Assembly: GCF_013410035.1 (NCBI RefSeq) | Contig: NZ_JACCBW010000002.1 | Coordinates: 1,472,239 to 1,536,238 of the forward strand | Source: Nocardioides cavernae | Lineage (GTDB): Bacteria; Actinomycetota; Actinomycetes; Propionibacteriales; Nocardioidaceae | Length of the DNA: 64,000 nucleotides | Direction: 5' to 3' | Shown: piece by piece, positions 26,940 through 37,233 of the stretch | How the letters are laid out: each line of letters starts with the position of its first letter | Position numbering within the stretch: the stretch's first letter is position 1 | Notes under the pieces: generated by a model | Database searches by the model: none | Told to the model about the DNA's origin: nothing | The model's input: the letters and a program-made list of their open reading frames with translations, nothing else | Position numbers and translations under genes: made by a program

Positions 26940-27668
26940 GTGCCCCTCTACCGCGACGAGGCGGTCGTGCTCCGCACCCACAAGCTGGGCGAGGCCGACC
27001 GGATCATCACCCTGCTGACCCGTCAGCACGGGCGGGTGCGCGCCGTCGCCAAGGGAGTCAGGCGTACGACCTCGCGCTGGGGCTCGCGGCTCGAGCCGTT
27101 CACCCACGTCGACCTCCAGCTCGCCGAGGGTCGCAGCCTCGACGTGATCACCCAGGCCGAGACCCTCGACCCGTTCCACTCCCGCCTCGGTCTCGACTAC
27201 GACCGCTACACCGCCGGCACCGTGATGCTCGAGACCGCCGAGCGCCTCGTCACCGAGGAGAAGGAGCCGTCGGTCCAGCAGTTCCTGCTGCTCGTGGGCG
27301 GCCTGCGCGCGATGGCGGGCGGGGAGCACCCGGCCAAGCAGGTCCTCGACTCCTACCTCCTGCGCTCCCTCTCGGTCGCCGGCTACGCGCCGTCGTTCGA
27401 CCACTGCGTCCAGTGCGGCGTCGAGGGCCCGCACCGCTTCTTCAACCCCTCGGCCGGTGGGGTGCTGTGCGTGCAGGACCGGCTCCCCGGCTCCGCGACG
27501 CCCGCGCCGGAGACCGTGCTCGTGCTCGGCGCCCTGCTCGTGGGCGACTGGCCCGCCGTGCACGCGGCCGACCCCCGCCACCTGCGCGAGGCCAGCAGCC
27601 TGGTCTCGGCGTACCTCGCGTGGCACCTCGAGCGCGGCCTGCGGTCCCTGGCCTACGTCGAGCGATGA
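26940..27668 (+). CDS. recO: DNA repair protein RecO
   Basis: This 242-residue RecO protein loads RecA onto SSB-coated DNA with RecR and anneals strands. The N-terminal OB fold has YRDEAVVLRTHKLGEADRIITLLTRQHGRVRAVAKGVRR. The helical domain follows with a zinc-ribbon remnant CVQCGVEGPHRFFNPSAGGVLC. GTG 26940 is chosen because GACAAT at 26928-26933 lies exactly 6 nt upstream, and the protein then starts like other RecOs. Its stop overlaps the ATG of the LCP-family gene (ATGA). recO-uppS-zur order is conserved in actinobacteria, but here the LCP gene intervenes. Confidence 0.93.
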   Translation: MPLYRDEAVVLRTHKLGEADRIITLLTRQHGRVRAVAKGVRRTTSRWGSRLEPFTHVDLQLAEGRSLDVITQAETLDPFHSRLGLDYDRYTAGTVMLETAERLVTEEKEPSVQQFLLLVGGLRAMAGGEHPAKQVLDSYLLRSLSVAGYAPSFDHCVQCGVEGPHRFFNPSAGGVLCVQDRLPGSATPAPETVLVLGALLVGDWPAVHAADPRHLREASSLVSAYLAWHLERGLRSLAYVER

Positions 27669-28852
27669 CGGACGCGCCGACGCCGCGCCGCGTCCCTGGC
27701 CGCAGGCGCAGGATCGTGAAGGTCGTCCTGGTCGGCGTGCTCGTGCTCGCCCTGGTCTCCGGGATCGGCACGTGGCTCTTCATCCGCCACCTCGACGGCA
27801 ACATCGAGACCGGCTCGCTGGACGAGCTCGGCCCCGGTCGGCCCGAGCGGCAGTACACCGGCAACGGCAAGCCGCTCAACATCCTCGTGATGGGCAGCGA
27901 CACCCGCGAGGGCGAGGGCAACCGGATCGACGGCGAGGAGGGCGCGGGCGGGTCCGACACCACGATCCTCGTGCACCTGTCCGCCGACCGCAGCCGGGCG
28001 TACGCCGTCTCGATCCCGCGCGACTCCGTCGTCGACCGGCCGGCGTGCAACGGCGGCCGCACACCGGCCGCCACCGACGTGCTGTGGAACGAGGCGTTCA
28101 GCCTGGGCGACGAGTTCTGCACCGCCGACCAGTTCGAGCAGGCCACCGACCTGCTGCTCGACCACTACGTCGTCATCGACTTCAACGGCTTCGGCGACAT
28201 GGTCGAGGCCGTCGGTGGCGTCCCGGTGTGCGTGCCGGAGGACATCGTCGACCGGGACAACGGGATCTTCGTGCCGGAGGGCGACCCGACCGTGCTGACC
28301 GGTGACCAGGCGCTCGACTACGTGCGCGCGCGCTACGTCGGCGACTTCGAGGAGCAGAACGACATCTCGCGGATCCGGCGCCAGCAGGAGTTCATCGGGG
28401 CGATGGTGCGCAAGGTGAAGTCGGCCGGCACGCTCGCCCGCCCCGACCGGGTGGTGCGCTTCCTCGACGCCGCGACCCGCTCGCTGCGCACCGACGAGGA
28501 GCTCGGCTCGGTCACCCAGCTCGCCCGGATCGCGCTCCAGCTGCAGGACATCGGCCTCGACGAGGTCCAGTTCGTCACGCTGCCGACCGACTACTTCCCC
28601 TCCGACTCCGACCTGCGCGGCAAGGTCTTCTGGACCCCCGAGGCCGACCGCATCTGGGACCTCCTCAACCACGACGAGGTGCTGCCCGCGAGCCTGATCG
28701 GCGACAGCTCGGTCGACGCCGCCGGGCCGGGAGGGTCGCGCGGCGGGGACGACGGCGACGGCGAGGGCGACGGCGGGTCCGGTGACGGCGGGTCGGGCGA
28801 CCGCTCGGGCGGCGACTCGGAGAGCGAGCCGGTCTTCGGCGTCTGCGGCTGA
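27665..28852 (+). CDS. LytR-CpsA-Psr (LCP) family wall-polymer ligase
   Basis: This 395-residue LCP protein transfers lipid-linked glycopolymers to peptidoglycan. A short basic cytoplasmic tail and one transmembrane helix (about 18-40) precede the LCP domain: NILVMGSDTREG, GGSDTTILVHLSADRSRAYAVSIPRDSVV, then the Arg-rich RISRIRRQQEFIGAMVRKVK. The catalytic Asp/Arg positions look intact. The C-terminal 35 residues are a Gly/Asp/Ser low-complexity tail ending in FGVCG. It overlaps the recO stop by 4 nt. uppS, which makes the undecaprenyl carrier used by LCP substrates, follows 35 nt downstream, a sensible functional neighbour. Confidence 0.9.
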   Translation: MTDAPTPRRVPGRRRRIVKVVLVGVLVLALVSGIGTWLFIRHLDGNIETGSLDELGPGRPERQYTGNGKPLNILVMGSDTREGEGNRIDGEEGAGGSDTTILVHLSADRSRAYAVSIPRDSVVDRPACNGGRTPAATDVLWNEAFSLGDEFCTADQFEQATDLLLDHYVVIDFNGFGDMVEAVGGVPVCVPEDIVDRDNGIFVPEGDPTVLTGDQALDYVRARYVGDFEEQNDISRIRRQQEFIGAMVRKVKSAGTLARPDRVVRFLDAATRSLRTDEELGSVTQLARIALQLQDIGLDEVQFVTLPTDYFPSDSDLRGKVFWTPEADRIWDLLNHDEVLPASLIGDSSVDAAGPGGSRGGDDGDGEGDGGSGDGGSGDRSGGDSESEPVFGVCG

Positions 28853-28887
28853 CGCCCTGCCCGGCAGGCGCGACTACGCTGGTGCCC

Positions 28888-29670
28888 GTGAAGCGACAGG
28901 TCAAGCAGCCGTCCCCGCACCCCAGCGGCGCGACGCCGCCGCCGGTCCCGCAGGACCTCGTGCCCGAGCACGTCGCGATCATCATGGACGGCAACGGCCG
29001 GTGGGCCAAGCAGCGCGGGCTGCCGCGGACCAAGGGCCACGAGGAGGGCGAGAGCACGCTCTTCGACGTCGTCGAGGGGGCCATCGAGATCGGCGTGAAG
29101 GCCATCTCCGCCTACGCGTTCTCCACCGAGAACTGGTCGCGCTCGCCCGACGAGGTGCGGTTCCTCATGGGGTTCAACCGCGACGTGATCCGCCGTCGCC
29201 GCGACGAGATGCACGACCTCGGCGTACGCGTGCGCTGGGCCGGCCGGGCGCCGCGGCTCTGGAGGTCGGTCATCAAGGAGCTCCAGGTCGCCGAGCAGAT
29301 GACGAAGGACAACGACGTCCTGACGCTGACGATGTGCGTCAACTACGGCGGTCGTGCCGAGCTCGCCGACGCGGCCCGCTCCATCGCCCGCGAGGTCGCC
29401 GCGGGCCGGCTCGCCCCGGACAAGGTCGACGAGAAGACCTTCGCCCGGCACCTCTACGTCCCCGAGCTGCCCGAGGCCGACATGGTGTGGCGCACCTCGG
29501 GGGAGCAGCGGCTGTCCAACTTCATGCTGTGGCAGGCCGCCTACAGCGAGATGGTCTTCACCGACGTGCTGTGGCCCGACGTGGACCGTCGCCACCTCTG
29601 GTCCGCCATCGAGACGTACGCCAGCCGCGACCGCCGCTACGGCGGCGCGCTGCCCAACCGGACGACCTGA
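28888..29670 (+). CDS. uppS: Isoprenyl transferase (undecaprenyl diphosphate synthase type)
   Basis: This 260-residue cis-prenyltransferase has VAIIMDGNGRWAKQRGLPRTKGHEEG (catalytic D34). AISAYAFSTENWSRSPDEV and the C-terminal PEADMVWRTSGEQRLSNFMLWQAAYSEMVF with the RxSGExRxSNF pattern are all present. It makes the polyprenyl diphosphate carrier for cell-wall precursors; product length (C50 decaprenyl versus C55) cannot be read from sequence. GTG codons at 28882 and 28888 are in frame. I chose 28888 because TACGCT (28875-28880) lies 7 nt upstream. It is convergent with zur. Confidence 0.94.
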   Translation: MKRQVKQPSPHPSGATPPPVPQDLVPEHVAIIMDGNGRWAKQRGLPRTKGHEEGESTLFDVVEGAIEIGVKAISAYAFSTENWSRSPDEVRFLMGFNRDVIRRRRDEMHDLGVRVRWAGRAPRLWRSVIKELQVAEQMTKDNDVLTLTMCVNYGGRAELADAARSIAREVAAGRLAPDKVDEKTFARHLYVPELPEADMVWRTSGEQRLSNFMLWQAAYSEMVFTDVLWPDVDRRHLWSAIETYASRDRRYGGALPNRTT

Positions 29671-29692
29671 CCCGTGACCGGCCGCCGTGGTC

Positions 29693-30109
29693 CTACCGGC
29701 AGGCCGGGCAGGTGCCGAAGATCTCCAGCGTGTGGCTGATGTCGGCGAAGCCGTGCTCGGTCGCGATCGCGTTGGTCCACCGCTCGACGGCAGGACCCTC
29801 CACCTCGACCGTCGCGCCGCACGCACGGCACACGAGGTGGTGGTGGTGCGCGTCCGAGCAGCTGCGCCAGATCGCCTCGCCGTCCTCGTTGCGCAGCATG
29901 TCGACCTCGCCGGCGTCGGCCAGCGCGGCGAGCGTGCGGTAGACGGTCGCCAGGCCGACGGAGTCGCCCTGCTCGGTGATCAGGTCGTGGATCTCCTGGG
30001 CGCTGCGGAAGTCGTCGAAGCCGGCCAGCGCGGCCGCGACGGCGCGTCGCTGGCGGGTGGGGCGCACGGCCGACCGGCCGGCCGGACCGGACTGATCAGT
30101 GCTCGTCAT
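29693..30109 (-). CDS. zur: Zinc uptake regulator Zur (Fur family)
   Basis: This 138-residue Fur-family repressor has a winged helix (about 18-85: [57 protein letters not shown]). The dimerisation domain has [18 protein letters not shown] and the C-terminal CPAC, the structural zinc cysteines. Genomic linkage to znuABC makes Zur more likely than Fur or PerR. ATG 30109 is chosen over 30130 because GGAGAG sits 5 nt before it. It overlaps the znuB 3' end by 14 nt, so it is the last gene of the znuACB-zur operon and is autoregulated by the Zur boxes upstream of znuA. Confidence 0.93.
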   Translation of the reverse strand: MTSTDQSGPAGRSAVRPTRQRRAVAAALAGFDDFRSAQEIHDLITEQGDSVGLATVYRTLAALADAGEVDMLRNEDGEAIWRSCSDAHHHHLVCRACGATVEVEGPAVERWTNAIATEHGFADISHTLEIFGTCPACR

Positions 30110-31100
30110 AGTGCTCTCCGTGGGCGGCATGGCGGTGGCCGTCGTGGACGTAGTCGACGTGGTCGCCGTGCGGGACCGCCGGGTGCCCGCACGTCTCGCC
30201 GTGCTCGTGCGGGTGCTCGTCGGTCGAGCGGTGCGGCGTCGCCGTGACCTCGGGGAACGGCGCCATCAGCCGGCTGCGCCGGCGCAGCCACACCCCGAGC
30301 GGCCACGTCGCGGTGAACATCGCCAGGGCCAGCAGCACGATCGTCGGGCCGGGGGCGACGGTGACGCGGAACGACAGCGCGGCGCTCAGCACCAGGCCCC
30401 CGACCGCGGCGACGCACCCCATGAGCATCGCGCCCAGCAGGGTCGTGCGGAACGACCGGGCGACCTGCTGCGACGTCGCGACCGGCACCACCATGAGGGC
30501 CGAGACCAGGAGCAGGCCGACGGTGCGCATGGCGACGGTGATGCTGACGGCGGCGAGGACCGCGATGAGCAGGTTGTACGCCCGCACGCGCAGCCCGGCG
30601 ACCCGCGCGAACTCGGGGTCGCTCGCCACGGCGAAGAGCTGCGGCGAGAGGCCCAGGGCCACCACCAGGACGACGACGCTGAGCAGGATCGTCGACCACA
30701 CGTCCTCGACGGAGATGGCGTTCAACGAGCCGAACAGGAACGCCTGCAGGGTGGCGGCGCCCTCACCCGCGATCCCGGTGATCAGCAGGCCGCCGGCCAG
30801 CCCGCCGTAGAACAGCAGCGCGAGCGCGACGTCGCCGTTGGTGTGCCCGCGCTCGCGGATCAGCTCCATGAGGACCGCGCCGAGGACGGCCACGAGGACG
30901 GCCGTCCACGTCGGGGAGGTGCCGGTCAGCAGCCCGAGCGCCACGCCGGTCACCGCGACGTGGCCGATGCCGTCACCGAGCAGGGCGAGCCGGCGCTGGA
31001 CCAGGAACGTGCCGATGGCGGGCGCGGCCAGCCCGGTCACGAAGGCCGCCAGGAGCGCACGCTGCATGAACTCGTAGGAGAACAGGTCGAGGAGGCCCAT
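30096..31100 (-). CDS. znuB: Zinc ABC transporter permease ZnuB with His-rich C-terminal tail
   Basis: This 334-residue ABC-3 family permease has about eight to nine hydrophobic segments between residues 8 and 275. [34 protein letters not shown] and [40 protein letters not shown] are the family signatures. After the last helix a cytoplasmic tail of about 55 residues carries about 14 histidines ([29 protein letters not shown]). This is not a usual feature of ZnuB and may bind zinc. The ATG overlaps the znuC stop (4 nt). Confidence 0.92.
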   Translation of the reverse strand: MGLLDLFSYEFMQRALLAAFVTGLAAPAIGTFLVQRRLALLGDGIGHVAVTGVALGLLTGTSPTWTAVLVAVLGAVLMELIRERGHTNGDVALALLFYGGLAGGLLITGIAGEGAATLQAFLFGSLNAISVEDVWSTILLSVVVLVVALGLSPQLFAVASDPEFARVAGLRVRAYNLLIAVLAAVSITVAMRTVGLLLVSALMVVPVATSQQVARSFRTTLLGAMLMGCVAAVGGLVLSAALSFRVTVAPGPTIVLLALAMFTATWPLGVWLRRRSRLMAPFPEVTATPHRSTDEHPHEHGETCGHPAVPHGDHVDYVHDGHRHAAHGEHYDEH

Positions 31101-31906
31101 CAGCGCGCCCTGCGCTCGAAGTCGAGGGGGGACGCGACGTGCGGGGCGTGGTCGTGGCCGCCGGGGCCCTCGTGGGTGTGGTCGTGCGGGTGGTGGGTGT
31201 GTGAGGCGACCTCCTGCGTCAGCGGCGGGCCGTCGTACGCCACCCGCCCGTCGCGCATGACCACGGTCCGGTCGATGAGCGGCATCATCGGGCCGATCTC
31301 GTGGGCGACGAGCAGGATCGTCGCGCCCCGGCCCTTCAGCCGTCCCAGCGCATCGGCGAGGGCCTGCTGGTTGGGCAGGTCGACACCGGCGGTGGGCTCG
31401 TCGAGGACCAGCAGGTCGGGCTCGCCGGCGAGGGCGCGGGCGATGAGCACCCGCTGCTGCTGGCCGCCGGAGAGCTGGGAGACGCCGAACGCCGCGCGGT
31501 CGGCCAGTCCGACCACCTCGAGAGCCGACTGCACCGCGCGCCGGTCCGCGGCGCGCGACGGGCGCAGCAGGCGACGGCGGCCCACCCGGCCCGACGCGAC
31601 CACCTCGCGCACCGTCGCGGGCACGCCCCCGGCCGCGGAGGAGCGCTGCGGCACGAAGCCGAGGCGCGGCCAGTCGCGGAAGTCCTCGATGGGCGTCCCG
31701 AAGAGCCGCACCGTCCCGCGCGAGTGCGGGAGCAGCCCCGTGACCGCGCGGACGAGGGTGGACTTGCCCGAGCCGTTGGGCCCGAGCAGCGTCACCACCT
31801 CACCGCTGTGCACGGCCAGGTCGACGTCGCGCAGGATCGGCCGGCCGCCGATCGCGACGGAGACCTGGTGGAGGACGACGGGTGCCGCTGGGTCGCTGGA
31901 CGTCAC
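31100..31906 (-). CDS. znuC: Zinc ABC transporter ATP-binding protein ZnuC with His-rich tail
   Basis: This 268-residue ATPase has Walker [10 protein letters not shown] (about 39-47), signature LSGGQQQR, Walker [13 protein letters not shown] and switch H (LLVAHEIG). The last 35 residues form a His-rich tail ([22 protein letters not shown]) after the normal end of the domain. The GTG at 31906 overlaps the znuA stop (GTGA), and its own stop overlaps the znuB start. The longer open frame to 32740 lies over znuA and is rejected. It powers zinc import with ZnuB. Confidence 0.92.
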   Translation of the reverse strand: MTSSDPAAPVVLHQVSVAIGGRPILRDVDLAVHSGEVVTLLGPNGSGKSTLVRAVTGLLPHSRGTVRLFGTPIEDFRDWPRLGFVPQRSSAAGGVPATVREVVASGRVGRRRLLRPSRAADRRAVQSALEVVGLADRAAFGVSQLSGGQQQRVLIARALAGEPDLLVLDEPTAGVDLPNQQALADALGRLKGRGATILLVAHEIGPMMPLIDRTVVMRDGRVAYDGPPLTQEVASHTHHPHDHTHEGPGGHDHAPHVASPLDFERRAR

Positions 31907-32877
31907 GAGCAGCCGTTGGCCTGCTGGAGTGCGGTGAGGTTCGAGCGCATGAGGGAAAGGTAGTCCTCGTCGGACGTCTCGTCCGACAGGCCCTCGATCG
32001 GGTCGAGGACCGCGGTCCTCACGCCCATGTCGTCGGCGAGGGTCTCGGCCATCTTCGGGCTGACCAGCCGCTCGGAGAACACGGTGGTGACGCCGTCCTC
32101 GGTGATGAGCTCCTGGAGGTGGGCCAGGTCGGCGGCCGTCGGCTCGGCGTCGGGGGACAGGCCGGCGATCGGCTCGAACGCGAGGCCGTAGCGGGCCAGG
32201 TAGCCGAACGCCTGGTGGCTCACCACGGTCGCGGACCGCTCGCACGACGCGAGGCCCTCGGTGTAGTCCGCGTCGACGGACTCCAGCTCGTCGCGCAGGT
32301 CCGCCGCGTTGTCCGCGTAGGCCTGCGCGTTGTCGGGGTCGACCTCGCCCAGCTCGTCGGCGACGGCGTCGGCGAAGTCGGCCACGAGCAACGGGTCGAG
32401 CCAGAAGTGCGGGTCCAGGTCGCCGTGGTCGTGCTCCTCCTCGGCATGACCTTCCTCGCCCTCGTGCGCCTCGTCCTCGGCGTGCCCCTCCTCGTGGTCG
32501 TGCGCGTCCTCCGTGGCAGGCAGCAGGTCGACGACGGCCGCCGCGTCCACGACGGGGGCGTCGGTGTTCTCGGCCGCGGCGTCGACGGCGGGCTGGAAGC
32601 CGTCCTCGAGCACGACCAGGTCGGCATCCTCGAGCGCCGCGGTCTGGGCGATGCTCAGGTCGAGGTCGTGGGGCTCCTGCCCGGGCTGGGTGAGGTTCTC
32701 GACGCTCCAGCCGTCGCCCGCCACCCGCTCGGTCACCCACGCCAGCGGGTAGAACGACGCGACCGCCCGGCGACCATTTCCGGACGAGTCGTCACCCAGC
32801 GCTGCGCAACCGGCAAGGAGGACGGTGGCAGCCGCGAGGCCGGTGGTGGCGGTGAGCGAGCGGGTGGGGAGCGACAT
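31903..32877 (-). CDS. znuA: Zinc ABC transporter substrate-binding lipoprotein ZnuA
   Basis: This 324-residue lipoprotein has the lipobox VLLAGC and the cluster A-I fold. [29 protein letters not shown] (first metal His), a long Asp/Glu/His-rich loop (about 120-160: [21 protein letters not shown]...) typical of zinc-specific members, [18 protein letters not shown] (second His), and [15 protein letters not shown] (third His) are all present. The ATG at 32877 lies 7 nt after a GAGAAT -10 (complement of 32885-32890), with TTGACA as -35 (complement of 32909-32914, 18-bp spacer). Both elements are covered by Zur boxes. It is first in the znuACB-zur operon. Confidence 0.94.
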   Translation of the reverse strand: MSLPTRSLTATTGLAAATVLLAGCAALGDDSSGNGRRAVASFYPLAWVTERVAGDGWSVENLTQPGQEPHDLDLSIAQTAALEDADLVVLEDGFQPAVDAAAENTDAPVVDAAAVVDLLPATEDAHDHEEGHAEDEAHEGEEGHAEEEHDHGDLDPHFWLDPLLVADFADAVADELGEVDPDNAQAYADNAADLRDELESVDADYTEGLASCERSATVVSHQAFGYLARYGLAFEPIAGLSPDAEPTAADLAHLQELITEDGVTTVFSERLVSPKMAETLADDMGVRTAVLDPIEGLSDETSDEDYLSLMRSNLTALQQANGCS

Positions 32878-32914
32878 GAGAACGATTCTCACGACAATTG
32901 AGAACCGTTGTCAA
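32877..32914. promoter_or_regulatory. Two Zur boxes over the znuA promoter
   Basis: Box 1, TGAGAACGATTCTCA at 32877-32891, is a palindrome matching the actinobacterial Zur pattern TGAnAAcgaTTnTCA. It covers the znuA -10 and touches the ATG. Box 2, TTGAGAACCGTTGTCAA at 32898-32914, is a weaker dyad and covers the -35. Zinc-loaded Zur bound here would block the operon. The divergent monooxygenase gene starts 38 nt beyond box 2 and may share control. Confidence 0.88.
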
Positions 32915-32951
32915 ACTGCGGACGATCTCCCGGGCGCCCTAGGCTGGGCGG

Positions 32952-33311
32952 GTGCTCGTCGTCACCCGCCTGCGTACGCCCTCCGGCCCCGACACGCCGT
33001 CCGGGCCGGGCAACCCCGACCCCGCCGCCGAGCAGGGGCTGCGCGAGGGCCTGCTGCGCGCGCTGGCCATCCTGGCGGCCAAGCCGGGCTACGTCGGCGG
33101 GGGAGTCGGCCGCAACATCGACGACCCGACGCTGTGGGTGCTCACCACGCACTGGAAGAACGTCGGGTCGTACCGCCGCGCCCTGGGGTCGTACGAGGGC
33201 AAGATGCACATCCAGCCGCTGATGGTCCACGCCCTGGACGAGCCCAGCGCCTACGAGGTGGTCGAGGAGGGGACCGACCTCAACGAGGCCCGGAGCCGCT
33301 CGCTAGGCTGA
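32952..33311 (+). CDS. Antibiotic biosynthesis monooxygenase-domain (ABM-like) protein
   Basis: This 119-residue protein appears to have a dimeric alpha/beta-barrel ABM fold. LLRALAILAAKPGYVGGGVGRNIDDPTLWVLTTHWKNVGSYRRALGSYEGKMHIQPLM has the Gly-rich turn and W-x-N-V-x-S-Y-R-R-A pattern of ABM proteins, which include heme oxygenases and quinol monooxygenases. TAGGCT (32940-32945) is exactly 6 nt before GTG 32952. It is divergent from the Zur-controlled znuA gene. No metal or heme ligand can be assigned from the sequence, so the activity is open. Confidence 0.75.
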   Translation: MLVVTRLRTPSGPDTPSGPGNPDPAAEQGLREGLLRALAILAAKPGYVGGGVGRNIDDPTLWVLTTHWKNVGSYRRALGSYEGKMHIQPLMVHALDEPSAYEVVEEGTDLNEARSRSLG

Positions 33312-33350
33312 GCGCTCGTTCCGCGCTGCTACCCCCGAAGGACCTCCACC

Positions 33351-34751
<1,401 letters not shown>

Positions 34752-34845
34752 CGCCTCTCGACCTGGAAGCCGGGCGGTGCGGTGGACAGGTACGCCCGGG
34801 CGCGGCTGATTTGGGCGCGGCGCGGGCGGGTTCGACAATGGGGGC

Positions 34846-35988
34846 ATGTCCGCCGTGCTGCCCGACTCGCTCACCCTGGGCTCGCTGCGCGTCGACACCC
34901 CGGTCGTGCTCGCGCCGATGGCCGGCATCACCAACGCGGCCTACCGCCGGCTGTGCGCCGAGCAGGGCGCCGGCCTCTACGTCTGCGAGATGATCACCAG
35001 CCGTGGTCTCGTCGAGGGTGACGAGACCACGAGGAAGATGCTCGTCTTCGACGACCTCGAGTCGGTCCGCTCCGTGCAGCTCTACGGCACCGACCCCGTC
35101 TACATCGGCAAGGCCGTCGAGATCCTCTGCGCCGACCACGGCGTCGCGCACGTCGACCTCAACTTCGGCTGCCCCGTGCCGAAGGTGACCCGCAAGGGCG
35201 GCGGGGGAGCGCTGCCCTGGAAGCGGGGGCTCCTCGGCGAGATCCTCGAGCACGCCGTCGCGGCCGCCGCGCCCTACGACGTCCCCGTCACGATGAAGAC
35301 CCGCAAGGGCCTCGACGACGACCACCTCACCTACCTCGACGCCGGCCGGATCGCCCAGGAGAGCGGTGTCGCCGCGATCGCGCTGCACGGCCGCACGGTC
35401 GTCCAGGCCTACTCCGGCGAGGCCGACTGGGACGCGATCGCCGCCCTGGTCGACCACGTCGACATCCCCGTCCTCGGCAACGGCGACATCTGGGAGGCCG
35501 CCGACGCGCTGCGGATGGTCGAGCAGACCGGTGCCGCCGGTGTCGTCGTCGGCCGCGGCTGCCTCGGCCGCCCGTGGCTGTTCCGCGACCTCGCCGCCGC
35601 GTTCCACGGCGAGGACGTCGCGACGCTCCCGACGCTCGGCGAGGTCAAGGCGATGATGCGTCGCCACGCCGAGCTGCTGTCGGAGCACATGGGTGAGGAG
35701 CGGGGCTGCAAGGAGTTCCGCAAGCACATCACCTGGTACCTCAAGGGTTTCCCCGCCGGCGGCGACCTGCGCCACCAGCTCGCCCTCGTCGACTCGCTCG
35801 CGAGCCTCGAGGTGCTGCTCGACGGCCTCGACGACGACGCCCCGTTCCCCGAGCGCGAGCTCGGCACGCCGCGCGGCCGGCAGGGCTCGCCGCGGGCCAG
35901 GGTGGTGCTGCCGGAGGGCTGGCTCGACGACACCGACGGCCGCGGGTCGCACCTGCGCGAGGACGCCGACGAGACCACCGGGGGCTGA
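34846..35988 (+). CDS. dusB: tRNA-dihydrouridine synthase (DusB-like)
   Basis: This 380-residue FMN enzyme reduces uridines in the tRNA D-loop. VVLAPMAGITNAAYRRLCAEQGAGLYVCEMITSRGLVEG is the N-terminus. VDLNFGCPVPKVTRKGGGGALPWK contains the catalytic Cys. HGRTVVQAYSGEADWDAI and the FMN phosphate site GNGDIWEAADAL then GVVVGRGCLGRPWLF follow. A C-terminal helical domain closes it. GACAAT (34834-34839) is exactly 6 nt before the ATG, a leaderless start. A hairpin lies about 47 nt past its stop. Confidence 0.94.
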   Translation: MSAVLPDSLTLGSLRVDTPVVLAPMAGITNAAYRRLCAEQGAGLYVCEMITSRGLVEGDETTRKMLVFDDLESVRSVQLYGTDPVYIGKAVEILCADHGVAHVDLNFGCPVPKVTRKGGGGALPWKRGLLGEILEHAVAAAAPYDVPVTMKTRKGLDDDHLTYLDAGRIAQESGVAAIALHGRTVVQAYSGEADWDAIAALVDHVDIPVLGNGDIWEAADALRMVEQTGAAGVVVGRGCLGRPWLFRDLAAAFHGEDVATLPTLGEVKAMMRRHAELLSEHMGEERGCKEFRKHITWYLKGFPAGGDLRHQLALVDSLASLEVLLDGLDDDAPFPERELGTPRGRQGSPRARVVLPEGWLDDTDGRGSHLREDADETTGG

Positions 35989-36034
35989 CCCCGGCGACAG
36001 GCGACGCCTCCCGCCCGCGGCACGGATCGGGTGG

Positions 36035-36054
36035 CGGGTGACCCGGAACACCCG
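36035..36054 (+). terminator. Possible terminator after the dus gene
   Basis: CGGGTG (36035-36040) and CACCCG (36049-36054) form a stem around ACCCGGAA and are followed by GGATTTT. The stem is short, but it is followed by a T-run, which is unusual in this GC-rich window. It sits 47 nt after the dus stop and before the peptidase leader. Confidence 0.45.
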
Positions 36055-36198
36055 GGATTTTGCCGTGCAAGATTGGGACAGGGCCGAAATCCTGTGCTTC
36101 ACTCGATGATCGCGTCGACGTGGGCACGAGACCTTCCCCGGTTCCTCCTCGTGGTTCGGCGCACCGTCCCCCGTCAGCAACAGCAAAGGATCAGCGCT
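36055..36198 (+). promoter_or_regulatory. Long leader upstream of the LAS-peptidase gene
   Basis: About 145 nt separate the hairpin at 36035-36054 from the GTG of the peptidase gene. The stretch is less GC-rich than its surroundings (for example GCAAGATTGGGAC and GGGCCGAAATCCTG) and has no credible reading frame of its own. It ends with AAAGGA (36185-36190), the ribosome site for GTG 36199. Genes for wall hydrolases in actinobacteria sometimes carry c-di-AMP riboswitches here; I could not match that consensus. Confidence 0.35.
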
Positions 36199-37176
36199 GT
36201 GGCTCAGCATCGCCACAAGCGGGAAACCCCTGCTCGCCCCCGTCACACCTCCATCCCCCGCTCGGTCCTCGTCTCCGCCCCGCTCGCCGTCGTGGCGACG
36301 CTGTCGGCGGTCACCATGGGTGTCCTGGCCGCGGAGCCGGCGACCTCGGGCGACGACCTGCTCGCCTCGTCGAGCTCCGGTTCGGTCACCGGCGCCACGT
36401 CCAGCGGCACCACCGACGCCACCGCCGACGCCGCCGCCGACGCCACCGCCGACGCCGCCGAGGCGACCGGCAGCGCCGCCTCCAGCGGCACCGCCCTGAG
36501 CCGTCGCGGTGGGGCGCCGGTGTCCCGCTCCCAGATCCGTACGGCCGCCAAGGCCGAGGCAGCCGCACGCGAGCAGATCGCGGTGGACCGCACGGCCCGC
36601 CGCCTCGCCAGGAAGGCCGGCGACCGGCTGTGGACCACCGAGGTGCTCAACCTCTGGGACGGTCCGTCGGAGAAGTCCGAGAAGATGGGCGAGATCGCCG
36701 CGCTCGAGCAGGTGGCCGTCACCGGTCGTGAGCAGGCCGGGCGCACCCAGGTGGTCATCGACGGTCAGTCGCGGTGGGTCAGCTCCGACTACCTGAGCGC
36801 CGACAAGCCGCAGCCGGGCCCGAGCCTCGGCGGTGCGTGCAGTAACGGGTCCTCGATCGAGGCGGGTCGCGCGTCGCTCTACGAGATCCACGACGTCGTG
36901 TGCGCCAACTGGCCCGAGATCACGAGCTACGGCACGTGGCGCGGCGACGGCGAGCACGGCCAGGGCCGCGCCATCGACATCATGGTGAGCGGTGCGACCG
37001 GCTGGGCGATCGCCGACTTCCTGCGCGCCAACTACGCAGCCCTCGGCATCGAGTACATCATCTACTCGCAGAAGATCTGGTCCGTGGAGCGCTCCGGCGA
37101 GGGCTGGCGCGGCATGTCGAACCGCGGCTCGGTCACCGCCAACCACTACGACCACGTGCACGTCACGGTCTACTGA
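36199..37176 (+). CDS. Secreted SH3-domain LAS-type peptidase (cell-wall hydrolase)
   Basis: This 325-residue exported protein has one N-terminal membrane segment (about 21-45). An Ala/Ser/Thr/Asp-rich linker (50-100) and a helical charged region (110-140) follow. An SH3-like domain (146-200: LNLWDGPSEKSEKMGEIAALEQVAVTG...WVSSDYLS) and a C-terminal LAS/M15-like domain (about 215-325) end it. Zinc-ligand candidates are H253 and D260 in HGQGRAID, and H319 or H321 in YDHVHV. It probably cuts or binds peptidoglycan peptides. The GTG at 36199 has AAAGGA 8 nt upstream; the frame open to 36031 has no likeness. Two cysteines (214, 235) could form a disulfide. Confidence 0.8.
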   Translation: MAQHRHKRETPARPRHTSIPRSVLVSAPLAVVATLSAVTMGVLAAEPATSGDDLLASSSSGSVTGATSSGTTDATADAAADATADAAEATGSAASSGTALSRRGGAPVSRSQIRTAAKAEAAAREQIAVDRTARRLARKAGDRLWTTEVLNLWDGPSEKSEKMGEIAALEQVAVTGREQAGRTQVVIDGQSRWVSSDYLSADKPQPGPSLGGACSNGSSIEAGRASLYEIHDVVCANWPEITSYGTWRGDGEHGQGRAIDIMVSGATGWAIADFLRANYAALGIEYIIYSQKIWSVERSGEGWRGMSNRGSVTANHYDHVHVTVY

Positions 37177-37233
37177 GCACCAGGGAGCCCGCGTCGCTGC
37201 GGTGTCCCCGGTGCTGGCTAGGCTGACCGGCCG

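Noticed and set aside
30099..31937. 612-residue plus-strand frame over znuB/znuC
   Set aside because: The znu genes on the minus strand have Walker motifs, overlapping starts and stops, and Zur boxes; this frame is a shadow.
33312..33350. T-box riboswitch before glyS or tyrS
   Set aside because: Only about 40 nt and 73 nt precede these starts, with no T-box sequence. The leuA region uses a leader peptide instead.
36055..36198. c-di-AMP (ydaO-type) riboswitch
   Set aside because: The position is suitable, but I could not match the conserved core bases with confidence; kept only as a long leader.
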